64,000 bases of DNA from Rhodanobacter sp. C03 (GTDB taxonomy: Bacteria; Pseudomonadota; Gammaproteobacteria; Xanthomonadales; Rhodanobacteraceae). Both the position numbers and the translations under genes were made by a program. The stretch covers positions 1,178,001 to 1,242,000 of the forward strand of contig NZ_MUNT01000001.1 in NCBI RefSeq assembly GCF_002001175.1. The letters run 5' to 3'. Positions 56,488 to 64,000 of the stretch are shown piece after piece (positions within the stretch are counted from its first letter, which is position 1; the number at the start of each line of letters is the position of its first letter). The notes below the pieces were generated by a model. That model was not told the origin of the DNA, ran no database searches, and was given only the letters and a program-made list of their open reading frames with translations.

Positions 56488-57759
56488 ATGGAAATTCCAA
56501 CTGATAGCGGATTTATCGGTGCTATGGTCGGTGGATTGGCTGTGCTGCTCGGGGCATGGCTTGGCGCAAGCTCCACGATTCGAGCTGCCCGTCTCCAATT
56601 CCAAACTGAGTACCAGACCAGACAAGTGGCTGCCCTTGCCGCAGCTTTAATGGAAATATGTCGAAACCAATCGTCTTTAATTTACCATCTTGATCGTGTT
56701 CTCCCATTATGGCTGTCAAGGTCCTATGACGTGAGTTCGTCAGGGAAGACTAATCTAGTCAAAGTTACGAGTCCGCTACCGAAATTGGGGTCCGCTATAT
56801 ACGAGGCCTTCTTTGTTGAGCTGATTTCATCTCCATACGGCGCCGAGCTGAAGACTTACTATGACCGAATCAGTCGAATAAACTCCCTATCTCCAGATGA
56901 CTCCGGCGGATTAGCTTCTAGCGATTTCTCAGGCTACGTCAGTACCTTGTCACTCGCCATAGATATTGCATATGAGATTGGTCCTGCTTTAAAACATCAT
57001 GTTGAAAATTCAAAGCTGTTGGCCAAAAATTGGGGCAAAGAGGATTACTTCTCTGAGTTCGAACATAAGGATTCATTGAAGAAGGCAAGGTACATGATTG
57101 CGCTTCAGAAGGCGAATTTGGTTGATTTGGATAGTTTTATTTTAAATAAAGCAGTGGTTTCGGTTTCGAGCATTTCTGAAACGCTTAAGGGAAATGATTT
57201 TGACTTAGCTGAAACTAATTGGGTTCTTGGGGGCATAAGGGGACGGAGGGAATTAAATCAAATTAATTGCTTCCAGCCCCTTTGCGGAACGGGCTCTGAC
57301 CCTTTGATTCTCCACCTCTTATTTCGATCAGCGTGCATCTGTGAAGGCTTGCCGAGCTTCAGCAAGGTTGATCCGCGCCCGGTGGCCATGTTCGGCCAAC
57401 AGCGAAAGCAAGTTACCCCCGCTAAGCAACGTGAGTGGCTTCCCTTGAGCGAAGCGATATGCATCTGGTCCAAAGTCGGAGGTCGTTACCAGAATGCCGC
57501 GGTTGGCACCTTCGTTCATCACAGTGCCGTAGAGGTCGCGCACGGCGCTTACTCCTACGGTTGCGGTGTAGCGTTTTGCCTGTATCACGATTTTTCCTCC
57601 TTTGATCGGATCGGGGTCCAGTGCAATTGCGTCCACACCGCCATCGCGCGATGCCTGTGTAACGTGGACCTCCGCCCCATTGCCCGAAAATACTTTTGCA
57701 AAGAGTTCGCGGACCAAGTGCTCGAAATCCTCCCACGGCATAGCGGCCAGGTTCACTGA
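56488..57759 (+). CDS. Membrane-anchored orphan protein with a probably spurious C-terminus
   Basis: Residues 5-30 form a membrane anchor (GFIGAMVGGLAVLLGAWLGA), followed by a helical cytoplasmic domain to about residue 250. AT-rich codons mark it as foreign to the chromosome. From about 57230 the frame crosses a G-rich dispersed repeat (GGGACGGAGGGAATTAA) and then runs 430 bp antisense through the restriction endonuclease gene, where its composition becomes Cys-rich and unlike a protein. The native 3' end therefore seems lost. ATG at 56488 has GGAG upstream and is preferred to the GTG at 56479. Function unknown. Confidence 0.55.
   Translation: MEIPTDSGFIGAMVGGLAVLLGAWLGASSTIRAARLQFQTEYQTRQVAALAAALMEICRNQSSLIYHLDRVLPLWLSRSYDVSSSGKTNLVKVTSPLPKLGSAIYEAFFVELISSPYGAELKTYYDRISRINSLSPDDSGGLASSDFSGYVSTLSLAIDIAYEIGPALKHHVENSKLLAKNWGKEDYFSEFEHKDSLKKARYMIALQKANLVDLDSFILNKAVVSVSSISETLKGNDFDLAETNWVLGGIRGRRELNQINCFQPLCGTGSDPLILHLLFRSACICEGLPSFSKVDPRPVAMFGQQRKQVTPAKQREWLPLSEAICIWSKVGGRYQNAAVGTFVHHSAVEVAHGAYSYGCGVAFCLYHDFSSFDRIGVQCNCVHTAIARCLCNVDLRPIARKYFCKEFADQVLEILPRHSGQVH
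57291..57309 (+). repeat. Dispersed motif GGCTCTGACCC..TTTGATT
   Basis: The sequence here recurs as close variants at 60026-60045 (GGCTCTGGCCCGCTTTGATT) and 61627-61645 (GAGCTGGCCCGCCTTGATT). A reverse-oriented relative is at 55607-55620. All lie at gene boundaries of the accessory island. Confidence 0.5.
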
Positions 57760-59052
57760 TTCGTCGAGATTGTCGGCCAATTCGCGGCCGGCGATGAATC
57801 GCGAGTCGTCGGTAGCAAGTTGAAGCATTGGGCGTACCGGTGCCAGTCCAGCTAGAGAGCTTGCTGCTACACCTCGAAGTAGCTTGAAACAGGCCTTGGG
57901 GTCGACTTTGGACAGATCAAACGCTAGAAATTCAGCCTTGATTGCTTGTACCGAAAGTATGCAGCCACGTTCTAGTATCCCAGTCGCCGGGTTTACGGCC
58001 TCTACCCATCCGTTGAACGTGACGCCGCTCAACGCATCGACTTCGTCGGCCTCGAACAATTCACGCAATGTCCGAAGCGTGATCTGGTAGCAGGTCGAGT
58101 CGTACATCTTTTTGCTTCGCGCTTCGATGACGTGCTTTTCGACACTTTCGTTGCGCGCCTTGACGTAAGTAACGCGCTCCAAGGTCGGCAACTCTGCCGG
58201 TGCGGGCAATTGATAATCAACGACAAGCATTCCAGCTTCGGCGCTATACGCGACTGAATAGTCGGTTTTCAGCCACGAAGGATATTTGGATGCGCCAAGG
58301 ACTAAATCTGCATGCCCGGTGATGGACTCGGCTTCCTTGTTCTGCCATCCCTTGTGTAGCGCATCCACATGGGCGTCGGCCGCGCGCTGTTCGTCAGCGT
58401 ATTCCGACTCGACCTGCGTATAGGCGGCTCTCTGCTGTTCTAGAGTTATGGCGCGGCTGCGCTCCGCAAGGCGTGCCTCAGCTGCCAACTGATCGAATGC
58501 CTGGGTAGCTGCCCGATACCGACTAACTGAGTCTTGCTCCAACTTCTTGCGGAGCCAAGGAAGGAATGTGTGATACCACTGCAACCTAGGTCTATAGGCC
58601 TTGGAGTCTGGGACGGGAGGAAGCTTTACCGGAAAAACCCCCACGGGTTCGTTCGCGGGTGCCCGGTACCGAAGCACGCTGCTGCGCTCAATGTCCCAAA
58701 CAAAGGGATCATGAAGTTTGAGCGCTTCCCAGTCGACACGAGCATCCACACTGAGGGCCTTTTGCAGTATCTGCTCGCATCCGGCCAGTTCCGCTTGTGC
58801 TTCCTCTGTTTGAGCAGCAGCAGCTTCAGCGCTCGCGTGACGCTTCATTAGCAACTGCTTCGAGGCCCACTTTTCCTCCCACTTCGTTACGACGGCATCG
58901 ACCTTGTGTTTCAAGACGCCAGGATCGGAGCTTTTGATTTCGCGATGCTCATTTAAGCCGTCGTGCCATAGCTCGATTGAGAACGACGATAGCGTTCCGC
59001 GTGCTGTGTATTTGGGTTGCACGTTACCCACTCGAACTAGTGAATCATTCAT
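57328..59052 (-). CDS. Restriction endonuclease-like protein with C-terminal Mrr domain
   Basis: A 574-residue protein. An N-terminal beta-rich region (1-60) and a coiled-coil section (about 190-260, Ala/Glu/Gln/Arg-rich) precede a beta domain. The PD-(D/E)XK nuclease module comes last (about 435-545): WEDFEHLVRELF, DGGVDAIALD and IVIQAKRYT supply the E, D and Q-x-K residues of Mrr_cat, followed by TTSDFGPDAYRFAQGKPLTLL. Mrr nucleases cut modified or foreign DNA. No methyltransferase is adjacent, so it would act as a modification-dependent (type IV-like) or other solitary nuclease. ATG at 59052 is used. Confidence 0.83.
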   Translation of the reverse strand: MNDSLVRVGNVQPKYTARGTLSSFSIELWHDGLNEHREIKSSDPGVLKHKVDAVVTKWEEKWASKQLLMKRHASAEAAAAQTEEAQAELAGCEQILQKALSVDARVDWEALKLHDPFVWDIERSSVLRYRAPANEPVGVFPVKLPPVPDSKAYRPRLQWYHTFLPWLRKKLEQDSVSRYRAATQAFDQLAAEARLAERSRAITLEQQRAAYTQVESEYADEQRAADAHVDALHKGWQNKEAESITGHADLVLGASKYPSWLKTDYSVAYSAEAGMLVVDYQLPAPAELPTLERVTYVKARNESVEKHVIEARSKKMYDSTCYQITLRTLRELFEADEVDALSGVTFNGWVEAVNPATGILERGCILSVQAIKAEFLAFDLSKVDPKACFKLLRGVAASSLAGLAPVRPMLQLATDDSRFIAGRELADNLDESVNLAAMPWEDFEHLVRELFAKVFSGNGAEVHVTQASRDGGVDAIALDPDPIKGGKIVIQAKRYTATVGVSAVRDLYGTVMNEGANRGILVTTSDFGPDAYRFAQGKPLTLLSGGNLLSLLAEHGHRARINLAEARQAFTDAR

Positions 59053-59125
59053 TCGTTGTCTCTTCTGATTTGGCAACAACCAACGGGTTAATGCTGAGCA
59101 AAGGTGCCAGAACTACTTGTTTCGG

Positions 59126-59956
59126 TCATGCCGTTCTCGTGCCACGACAAGCTGGATACTTCGCGCAACCCCAAAAGTGGTCTTTGGTTTGACGATTCGA
59201 CCGCTGAACCATATCGGCACCGCACTTCGGACAGACTGGATTCGCTGAGAGTGCCGGCGCAGGCATGGTCGTAACGACGGGTCTGGTCGTTACCGTTGCC
59301 GCTTTGGTTAGCGTCGGGGTCTGTACTTCACGCACCATCGCAAGCAACGCCTCACCATGGATCAGCTCAATCGGTTTGCCTTGTGCGAAGCGTTGCGCGT
59401 CCGCAGTGTAGTCACCTACCGCAACGATCTTCACCGCAGCGGCGCCGTGATGTGCCAGCAGACCAAACATCTCCCGCACGACCTTGACGTCGACACGCTG
59501 TGTTTTCCATTGCTTGCATTGCACGAGCGTGGTCTTGCCATCCTTGCGCAGAATCAGATCGATGCCGCCATCGGCGCCACCGAGACCGGTTTCCTGAATC
59601 GTGTAGCCCTGGCGACGAAACGCTTCGCCTACCAGCATTTCGAATTCACGCCAGCTCATGGCTCGAATGCTGTCGAGCCCCGTTTGTGTATTTAGCAGAT
59701 GCCGGCGTTTGCGTTGGCCGACGAAAGAGGCAAGGGCACCAATCCAGCAAGCGCCAAGCAGCATCCATCCAATGGCGGCATAACTACCCGCAGCGGCCTG
59801 CTTGCCAATGGCTGACAAGAAAGGGTTTGTACTCGACTTGAAAAACCAGCCGATCCCGTAACGGATGGCGATATTCCCGATAAGGCCTAGTACGATGCCG
59901 ACCGGCCATGGCATCGAGGCAACAACCTCGATCCAGCTTTCCCTACGCCTGGCCAT
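59126..59956 (-). CDS. Membrane-anchored Mrr-like nuclease with topoisomerase-type zinc finger
   Basis: A 276-residue protein. Two N-terminal membrane helices (about 17-35 WPVGIVLGLIGNIAIRYG and 57-78 YAAIGWMLLGACWIGALA) are followed by the Mrr_cat nuclease domain (about 97-210: WREFEMLVGEAF, GGADGGIDLIL, LVQCKQWK). A C-terminal four-Cys zinc ribbon of topoisomerase type follows (CPKCGADM and CAKYPAC). The catalytic D and Q-x-K residues are intact. This architecture places a nuclease at the inner membrane, possibly to meet incoming DNA. It follows the larger Mrr-like gene in transcription order and shares the AQRFAQGKPIELI-type motif with it. Confidence 0.87.
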   Translation of the reverse strand: MARRRESWIEVVASMPWPVGIVLGLIGNIAIRYGIGWFFKSSTNPFLSAIGKQAAAGSYAAIGWMLLGACWIGALASFVGQRKRRHLLNTQTGLDSIRAMSWREFEMLVGEAFRRQGYTIQETGLGGADGGIDLILRKDGKTTLVQCKQWKTQRVDVKVVREMFGLLAHHGAAAVKIVAVGDYTADAQRFAQGKPIELIHGEALLAMVREVQTPTLTKAATVTTRPVVTTMPAPALSANPVCPKCGADMVQRSNRQTKDHFWGCAKYPACRGTRTA

Positions 59957-60124
59957 GTCTCCCCCTGAGTCAATGCCGTTCGCGAACCATAGCGCGAAAT
60001 CTTGCGATGGGCGACCAACTGAAATGGCTCTGGCCCGCTTTGATTATTCAAGCGGCTAACGACGATACGTGAGCGGAGCGGGGTCAACCGGGCTATCGTG
60101 CCTTCCTGATCACGAAGAAACACC

Positions 60125-60379
60125 ATGACGAAAAGCTACGATCCACCGCTGACCACGAACCCGCACGCTCCCCTCTACCGCGTCGATAAAGCGATCAAGG
60201 CAGCCCAGCAACGGCTGGATGCCGCTATCGACGCGAAGCGGCATCACACTAGCCAAAATCTGGCACACGAAGTGATCAAAGAGGCTCGCGAAGGACTCAA
60301 AAAGTCTGAACTGTTGCGTGTTCTCAAGATCAAGGAACTCGCGCAGAAGGCGGCGGAAATCGAGGCGGCTGGGAAATAG
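60125..60379 (+). CDS. Small charged helical protein
   Basis: An 84-residue hydrophilic protein, mostly helical and rich in Ala, Lys and Glu (VDKAIKAAQQRLDAAIDA, LAHEVIKEAREGLKKSELL). No family is recognised. The ATG lies 4 bases after CACC with no clear Shine-Dalgarno. It stands alone between the nuclease gene and a minus-strand gene. Existence as a gene is likely but not certain. Confidence 0.5.
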   Translation: MTKSYDPPLTTNPHAPLYRVDKAIKAAQQRLDAAIDAKRHHTSQNLAHEVIKEAREGLKKSELLRVLKIKELAQKAAEIEAAGK

Positions 60380-60452
60380 ACGAAACGAGTTCTGCCCGGC
60401 CTTGGTTGATTCCGGTTTTCCGAGACCTGCCGCTACGTGTGGTCGACCGTGC

Positions 60453-61439
60453 TCAATGCAAACCCACACTCGAGGAAGCCGCTGGCGTCGACGACTCGGC
60501 CGCTGCGCGCTTGGGCGTATCGAGGGGACACCATGTCTTGAGGCGCTTGCCTGCACGGAACAGATCGATGCATTCACGCATCTCGGCCTTGAAGGCCAGA
60601 TCGGGCGTGTTTATCGGGCAGCCGTCCGACAGCGGCTTGTCTGCCTTGTACTCGGCGATGCAGCTCGACAGTGGCGGCGGTGTGGACGGATTCGGATCGT
60701 CGGCCAGCGGTGGTGGCGGCAGGTTGAGACGCTCGTCGCGATCCTTGGGTGAAGGCGGCAGGGGAGGCACCTCGCACAACAAGTTGGAAGCCGTGCTCTT
60801 CTTGGTGGGATCGCACATGCTTTTGGCGATCGCCTTGAGCGCATCGCCGATATGGCGACCCACCGCACCACCGGCCGTCTCGTTCGGTGGCGGGAAATAT
60901 TTTTCAAAGCGAGTGGCCTTGTACTGCATCCGGTTGCTGTCGTGCTGCATGATCTGACGATCGTCCGCGGGCTTGGCCGGTTTGGCCGCGGCGCTTGTTG
61001 TTGCATAGGTCTCCGTGGTGGGCGTTAGCCGCAAATTGACGGCGGCCGGCGTGGTCACGGAGGCCGCCGGCGCAGGTGCCGGTTCATGATCCTGCACGAC
61101 CATCGCGTCACGGGGTGACTTCTCGTGCGTCACGGGTCGAACGCGGGGGAGCACCTGCGGAGGCGGCACCAATTTGGGCAGCGTGGGTGGCTCAGGCGGT
61201 TGCGCGGCGCGCGGCTTGGCCGGTTGATCGATCAGACGCACGACCAGCATCTGATTGCTATCGATACGCACCGCCGCCAGATGTGGCGGCTTGAGCTGCA
61301 TCTCGTACCACAGTGCCAGTACGAACAGCGCGTGCAGTACCAGGACCAAAGCCAACGTGAGTGCCTGCGCCTGGCGCGTCAACGGCGGCTGTTGCCAGCG
61401 CCTGCGACTCAGGGTCGCGCGCGTTTCGCTGTCGAGCAA
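60453..61439 (-). CDS. Pro-rich single-pass membrane protein of unknown function
   Basis: A 328-residue protein. One membrane helix near the N-terminus (ALTLALVLVLHALFVLALWY, about 26-45) is followed by a periplasmic region rich in Pro and Ala, in TonB-like spacing (PPEPPTLPKLVPPPQVLPR). The C-terminal part has four Cys (MCDPTKK, LLCEVPP, SSCIAEY, DGCPINT and later REC-WC). The topology recalls energy-transducer proteins, but no TonB C-domain is visible. The only near start is a TTG; the frame continues upstream without a better initiator to a stop near 61515. Similar hypothetical proteins seem common in the order. Confidence 0.65.
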   Translation of the reverse strand: MLDSETRATLSRRRWQQPPLTRQAQALTLALVLVLHALFVLALWYEMQLKPPHLAAVRIDSNQMLVVRLIDQPAKPRAAQPPEPPTLPKLVPPPQVLPRVRPVTHEKSPRDAMVVQDHEPAPAPAASVTTPAAVNLRLTPTTETYATTSAAAKPAKPADDRQIMQHDSNRMQYKATRFEKYFPPPNETAGGAVGRHIGDALKAIAKSMCDPTKKSTASNLLCEVPPLPPSPKDRDERLNLPPPPLADDPNPSTPPPLSSCIAEYKADKPLSDGCPINTPDLAFKAEMRECIDLFRAGKRLKTWCPLDTPKRAAAESSTPAASSSVGLH

Positions 61440-61658
61440 GGCCAGACCGCGTGCACGATCCTTCTCTTGCGGATGTAGGACCTGCCCGGAACGTTCGATG
61501 ACACTGCCTTATTCAAGCCCATTACCACACACGAAACCTGCGCATGCCGCCAGCGCGTGTTGCGACCAACGTCGGTAGACAGGTTCTTTCACTCAGGGTT
61601 CCCTTGATTGGAAACGGGTACGAAGTGAGCTGGCCCGCCTTGATTGAACATCAAGCGC

Positions 61659-62420
61659 TCAGAACGGGTGCTGCCGGTAAAACAGCTCAAGCTGCCGATA
61701 AACGTCCGGCAAGTGCTGGCGCAAGTTTGCCGGCGCCTCGAAAAACTGCTCGCTGGCCACCGCAAAGAACTCGGCCGGGCTTTCAAGCGCATACGGGTCG
61801 ATCGGCAACTCGGCCCCGTTGGCTTGTTCCTCCTTCAAGCGATCCCACGCGCTCGAGAAGACCCGCGACCACACGCGGCGATCCATGCGCCGGTGCAAGG
61901 GCGGAAAGCCGTTGGCGTCCCCGTTGAGCATGTCGAGCTTGTGTGCCATTTCGTGGACGACCACGTTGTGCCCCGGCTTATTTCCGCCAGTCAGCACCTC
62001 CGCCCAAGACAGGATCACCGGCCCACGCCCCCATGCCTCACCGGCCATCACGGTGTGGGTCTCGTGAACGACGCCCGCTGCATCGATTTTTGGGCGACGT
62101 GGAACGAACGCGTCCGGATACACGATGACGCTGTGCCAACCGTCGTACCAATCAAGGCCCAGTTTCAGGATGGGCAGGCACGCATGCGCCGCGAGCAGGA
62201 CGCGATCGGCGTCGTCGAGTTGCAACCCTTGGGTCGGCTCAAGCGACTTGCTCTCCAGGAACAGCGTTGCCAGCACGCGCAGCGTGGCCTGGTCGGAAGC
62301 GCCGAGCCGACGTGCCGCGGCACAACGCTGCAGCGCGTCTCGCCAGAGTGGTTCGGCGATCGGATGCCGGGCGACGGTGCGCCGTATGCGCCAGTTTCTG
62401 ATTTTGTCGAACATCGGCAC
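61659..62420 (-). CDS. mtfA: Zinc-dependent peptidase, MtfA family (M90)
   Basis: A 253-residue cytosolic metallopeptidase. The zinc motif HEMAHKLDM (HExxH) at about residues 149-157 sits in the family context VVHEMAHKLDMLNGDANGFPPLH. FVPRRPKIDAAGVVHE and SPAEFFAVASEQFFE are further family segments; the second includes the downstream E. MtfA interacts with the repressor Mlc and is activated by it in enterics; the role in this order is less clear. Standard length. No obvious operon partner; it is divergent from the ArsR gene. Confidence 0.9.
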   Translation of the reverse strand: MPMFDKIRNWRIRRTVARHPIAEPLWRDALQRCAAARRLGASDQATLRVLATLFLESKSLEPTQGLQLDDADRVLLAAHACLPILKLGLDWYDGWHSVIVYPDAFVPRRPKIDAAGVVHETHTVMAGEAWGRGPVILSWAEVLTGGNKPGHNVVVHEMAHKLDMLNGDANGFPPLHRRMDRRVWSRVFSSAWDRLKEEQANGAELPIDPYALESPAEFFAVASEQFFEAPANLRQHLPDVYRQLELFYRQHPF

Positions 62421-62574
62421 GAGTTGGAGGACGTTGTAGCGAAAGCAAGGGCTCCGGTGAGACTCTCTCGAAGCGCGTCGATTGATGGCCTGGTCGCAGC
62501 CATCCGTTCGGCCATGGAAAGTGCGAGAAACAGTGCGTCTTCACGAGTCGCCATGCGAAGGCACTTGACTATCG

Positions 62575-62592
62575 ATTAACCAAGTGGTTAAT
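62575..62592. promoter_or_regulatory. Palindromic ArsR operator
   Basis: The perfect inverted repeat ATTAACCA-AG-TGGTTAAT lies 7 bases upstream of the regulator start. ArsR proteins that precede SRPBCC genes recognise sites of this TTAACCA-N-TGGTTAA type, so autorepression of the operon is expected. Confidence 0.82.
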
Positions 62593-62599
62593 TGAAGGC

Positions 62600-62983
62600 A
62601 TGGCAAATACCGACGATCCACTGTCCATCACCTTCGCTGCGCTGGCCGATCCCACGCGCCGTGCCATCCTGGCCCGCCTGACCAGGGGCGAGGCCACGGT
62701 GGGGGAATTGGGCGAACCGTTCGACATGTCCGCACCAGCGATCTCCAAACACTTGCGGGTGCTGGAAGGCGCGGGGTTGATCGCGCGGGAAGTGGATGCC
62801 CGCTGGCGTATTTGCCGTCTCCGGGCGAAGCCCATGCACGATGCGCACGATTGGCTGGAGGCGTATCGCCGCCATTGGGAAGGCAACCTGGATCGACTGG
62901 TCGAATTTGTTGAGCGAACCCATCGCGCCGAGGCAAGGAAAACCGCCAGAGGCGCACCGCGTGCACCGAGGAAAAAGCCATGA
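62600..62983 (+). CDS. ArsR-family transcriptional regulator
   Basis: A 127-residue winged-helix repressor. ITFAALADPTRRAILARLTRGEATVGELGEP leads into the recognition segment MSAPAISKHLRVLEGAGLI. The EVDARWRICRLRAKPM segment closes the wing, and a basic tail ends the protein. No metal-binding Cys pair is present in the DNA-reading helix, as is usual for the ArsR branch that sits beside SRPBCC genes. Its stop overlaps the next start by 4 bases. A perfect palindrome directly upstream is the likely binding site. Confidence 0.93.
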   Translation: MANTDDPLSITFAALADPTRRAILARLTRGEATVGELGEPFDMSAPAISKHLRVLEGAGLIAREVDARWRICRLRAKPMHDAHDWLEAYRRHWEGNLDRLVEFVERTHRAEARKTARGAPRAPRKKP

Positions 62984-64000
62984 CCACCCAAGCCGCAACC
63001 TTCGAATTGGAAATGACCCGCTTCATCCGCGCACCGCGCGAGAAGGTCTTCGAAGCCTTCACCGATGAGGCCGCCATGTCGGCCTGGCATTGCCCGCGTG
63101 GCCTCCACGTTGGCGAAGTCAGTGCCGACGTGCGTGTCGGCGGGCGCTATCGCATCACCATGGTGACGAGGGACGGCACCGTGCACGGCACGAGCGGCAT
63201 CTACCAAGTGATCGAGCGCCCTTCATTTCTCGCCTACACCTGGACATGGGATGGCGAAGGCGATGTGGCGGCACGTACGTCGCTCATTGAAGTCACGCTG
63301 ACCGAGAAAGACGGCGGCACGCACCTCCATATGCGCCATACGGGCTTCCCCGATGCCGCGGTGCGCGACGATCACTACCAGGGTTGGACCTCGGTCTTCA
63401 ACCGACTGGTGGACTACCTCGATCCCGAGGGCACGGCAGGCAATGTGGTGGTGGTGGGCAGCCCGATCAGCCCCTATACGCGCGCCGTGTGCATCGCGCT
63501 GGCGGAGAAGGGCGTGGCGTACACGCTGAAGCCGCTGGCGCCGCATGTGCCTGACGTTGACGCCATCCATCCGTTCGGTCGCATACCCGCGATGTATGAC
63601 GGCCCGCTGCAGTTCTACGAAACGCGGGCGATCCTGCGCTACATCGACGAAGCTTTCGATGGACTGAGCCTGATGCCCACGAGCGGCGTCACGTCCCGTG
63701 CCCGTGCCGAACAGTGGTACAGCGCGATGGATGACTACGGCTACGATGCCATCGTCAAACGCTACGTATTGCAGTACATGTTCCCGTCGGGCGAGGGTGG
63801 GCAGCCGAACCGCGCGATCATCGACGCCGCCTTGCCTGATATCGAGCGCGTGTTGGCTACGCTCGACGCGGGCTACGGCAAGCGCGACTTCCTGGTGGGC
63901 AACGCGCCGTGCATCGCCGATTACCTCGCCGCACCCTTGCTGTACTCGTTGTCGAAGATGCCGGAAGGCCCGGCGCTGCTCGCCAGGTATCCCAACGTGC
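62980..64000 (+). CDS. SRPBCC (AHSA1) domain fused to glutathione S-transferase (3' partial)
   Basis: The frame has no stop to the right edge (340 codons). Residues 1-145 form an AHSA1/SRPBCC hydrophobic-pocket domain (TRFIRAPREKVFEAFTDEAAMSAW, VGGRYRITM, HHYQGWTSVFNRLVDYL-type end). Residues from about 152 form a GST. Its thioredoxin-like N-domain has VVGSPISPYTRAVCIALAEKG (Ser/Tyr active-site region), the cis-Pro in GRIPAMYD and the ETRAILRYID motif. Its helical domain is cut by the edge. ArsR-SRPBCC pairs are common; the GST fusion is unusual and suggests conjugation or reduction of a hydrophobic ligand. The start overlaps the ArsR stop (ATGA). Confidence 0.9.
   Translation, partial: MTTQAATFELEMTRFIRAPREKVFEAFTDEAAMSAWHCPRGLHVGEVSADVRVGGRYRITMVTRDGTVHGTSGIYQVIERPSFLAYTWTWDGEGDVAARTSLIEVTLTEKDGGTHLHMRHTGFPDAAVRDDHYQGWTSVFNRLVDYLDPEGTAGNVVVVGSPISPYTRAVCIALAEKGVAYTLKPLAPHVPDVDAIHPFGRIPAMYDGPLQFYETRAILRYIDEAFDGLSLMPTSGVTSRARAEQWYSAMDDYGYDAIVKRYVLQYMFPSGEGGQPNRAIIDAALPDIERVLATLDAGYGKRDFLVGNAPCIADYLAAPLLYSLSKMPEGPALLARYPNV

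Overview
The window is a high-GC gammaproteobacterial chromosome segment, most probably from Rhodanobacteraceae or another member of Xanthomonadales (Rhodanobacter/Dyella-like). The assignment rests on four things: an XVIPCD-type secretion effector, a type IV killing module known almost only from that order; palindromic REP elements with cores of the GGAGCGGCTTCAGCCGCGA type; a fused IcmF mutase; and the amidase-mutL and rplU-rpmA-obgE gene orders. No tRNA, rRNA, CRISPR array, integrase or complete insertion sequence was recognised. No gene-free stretch exceeds about 300 bases.

Layout. 1-8 kb: the 3' end of an AmiB-type amidase, mutL, a DUF1684 protein, a VOC protein, an enoyl-CoA hydratase, an FKBP isomerase, DUF1289, a NUDIX CoA pyrophosphatase and a mercaptopyruvate sulfurtransferase. 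8-14 kb (minus strand): an enoyl-CoA isomerase-like crotonase, a DUF4139 protein, a thioesterase and uvrA. 14-16.3 kb: rplU-rpmA-obgE. 16.3-20 kb: the beta subunit of a methylcrotonyl-CoA-type carboxylase, an Ala-rich lipoprotein and a thiolase. 20-23 kb: a subtilase autotransporter with a lipobox.

23-36.5 kb is a glycan catabolic locus. A DeoR-type regulator, an amidohydrolase and a class I aldolase run one way. An AgaS-type SIS isomerase/deaminase, two PfkB kinases, a TonB-dependent receptor, a clan GH-D-like glycosidase and a Tat-exported GH35 beta-galactosidase run the other way. Together they could take up a galactose/N-acetylgalactosamine glycan and feed it through tagatose 6-phosphate and tagatose 1,6-bisphosphate into glycolysis. 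The substrate is inferred, not shown.

36.5-46 kb: isovaleryl-CoA dehydrogenase, a leucine dehydrogenase-type enzyme, three WXXGXW (YXWGXW) repeat proteins, a TetR-alpha/beta hydrolase pair with a clear operator, and icmF with a 60-bp REP palindrome inside its coding sequence. With the carboxylase beta subunit, several branched-chain amino acid and acyl-CoA degradation steps lie in one neighbourhood.

46-54.5 kb is accessory. It holds a 2H phosphoesterase, a broken higB with intact higA, a probable antibacterial X-Tfe effector with an LprI-like immunity partner, an RDD protein, a multipass membrane protein and a CpxPRA-like system. A second, diverged copy of the icmF 3' end closes the segment at 54.15-54.46 kb, so the segment is flanked by direct repeats. 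54.6-61.5 kb has locally lower GC and holds a DUF2806 protein, orphan proteins and two Mrr-like nucleases, one of them membrane-anchored. The right end carries an MtfA-type peptidase and an ArsR regulator with a perfect operator in front of an SRPBCC-GST fusion that runs off the window.
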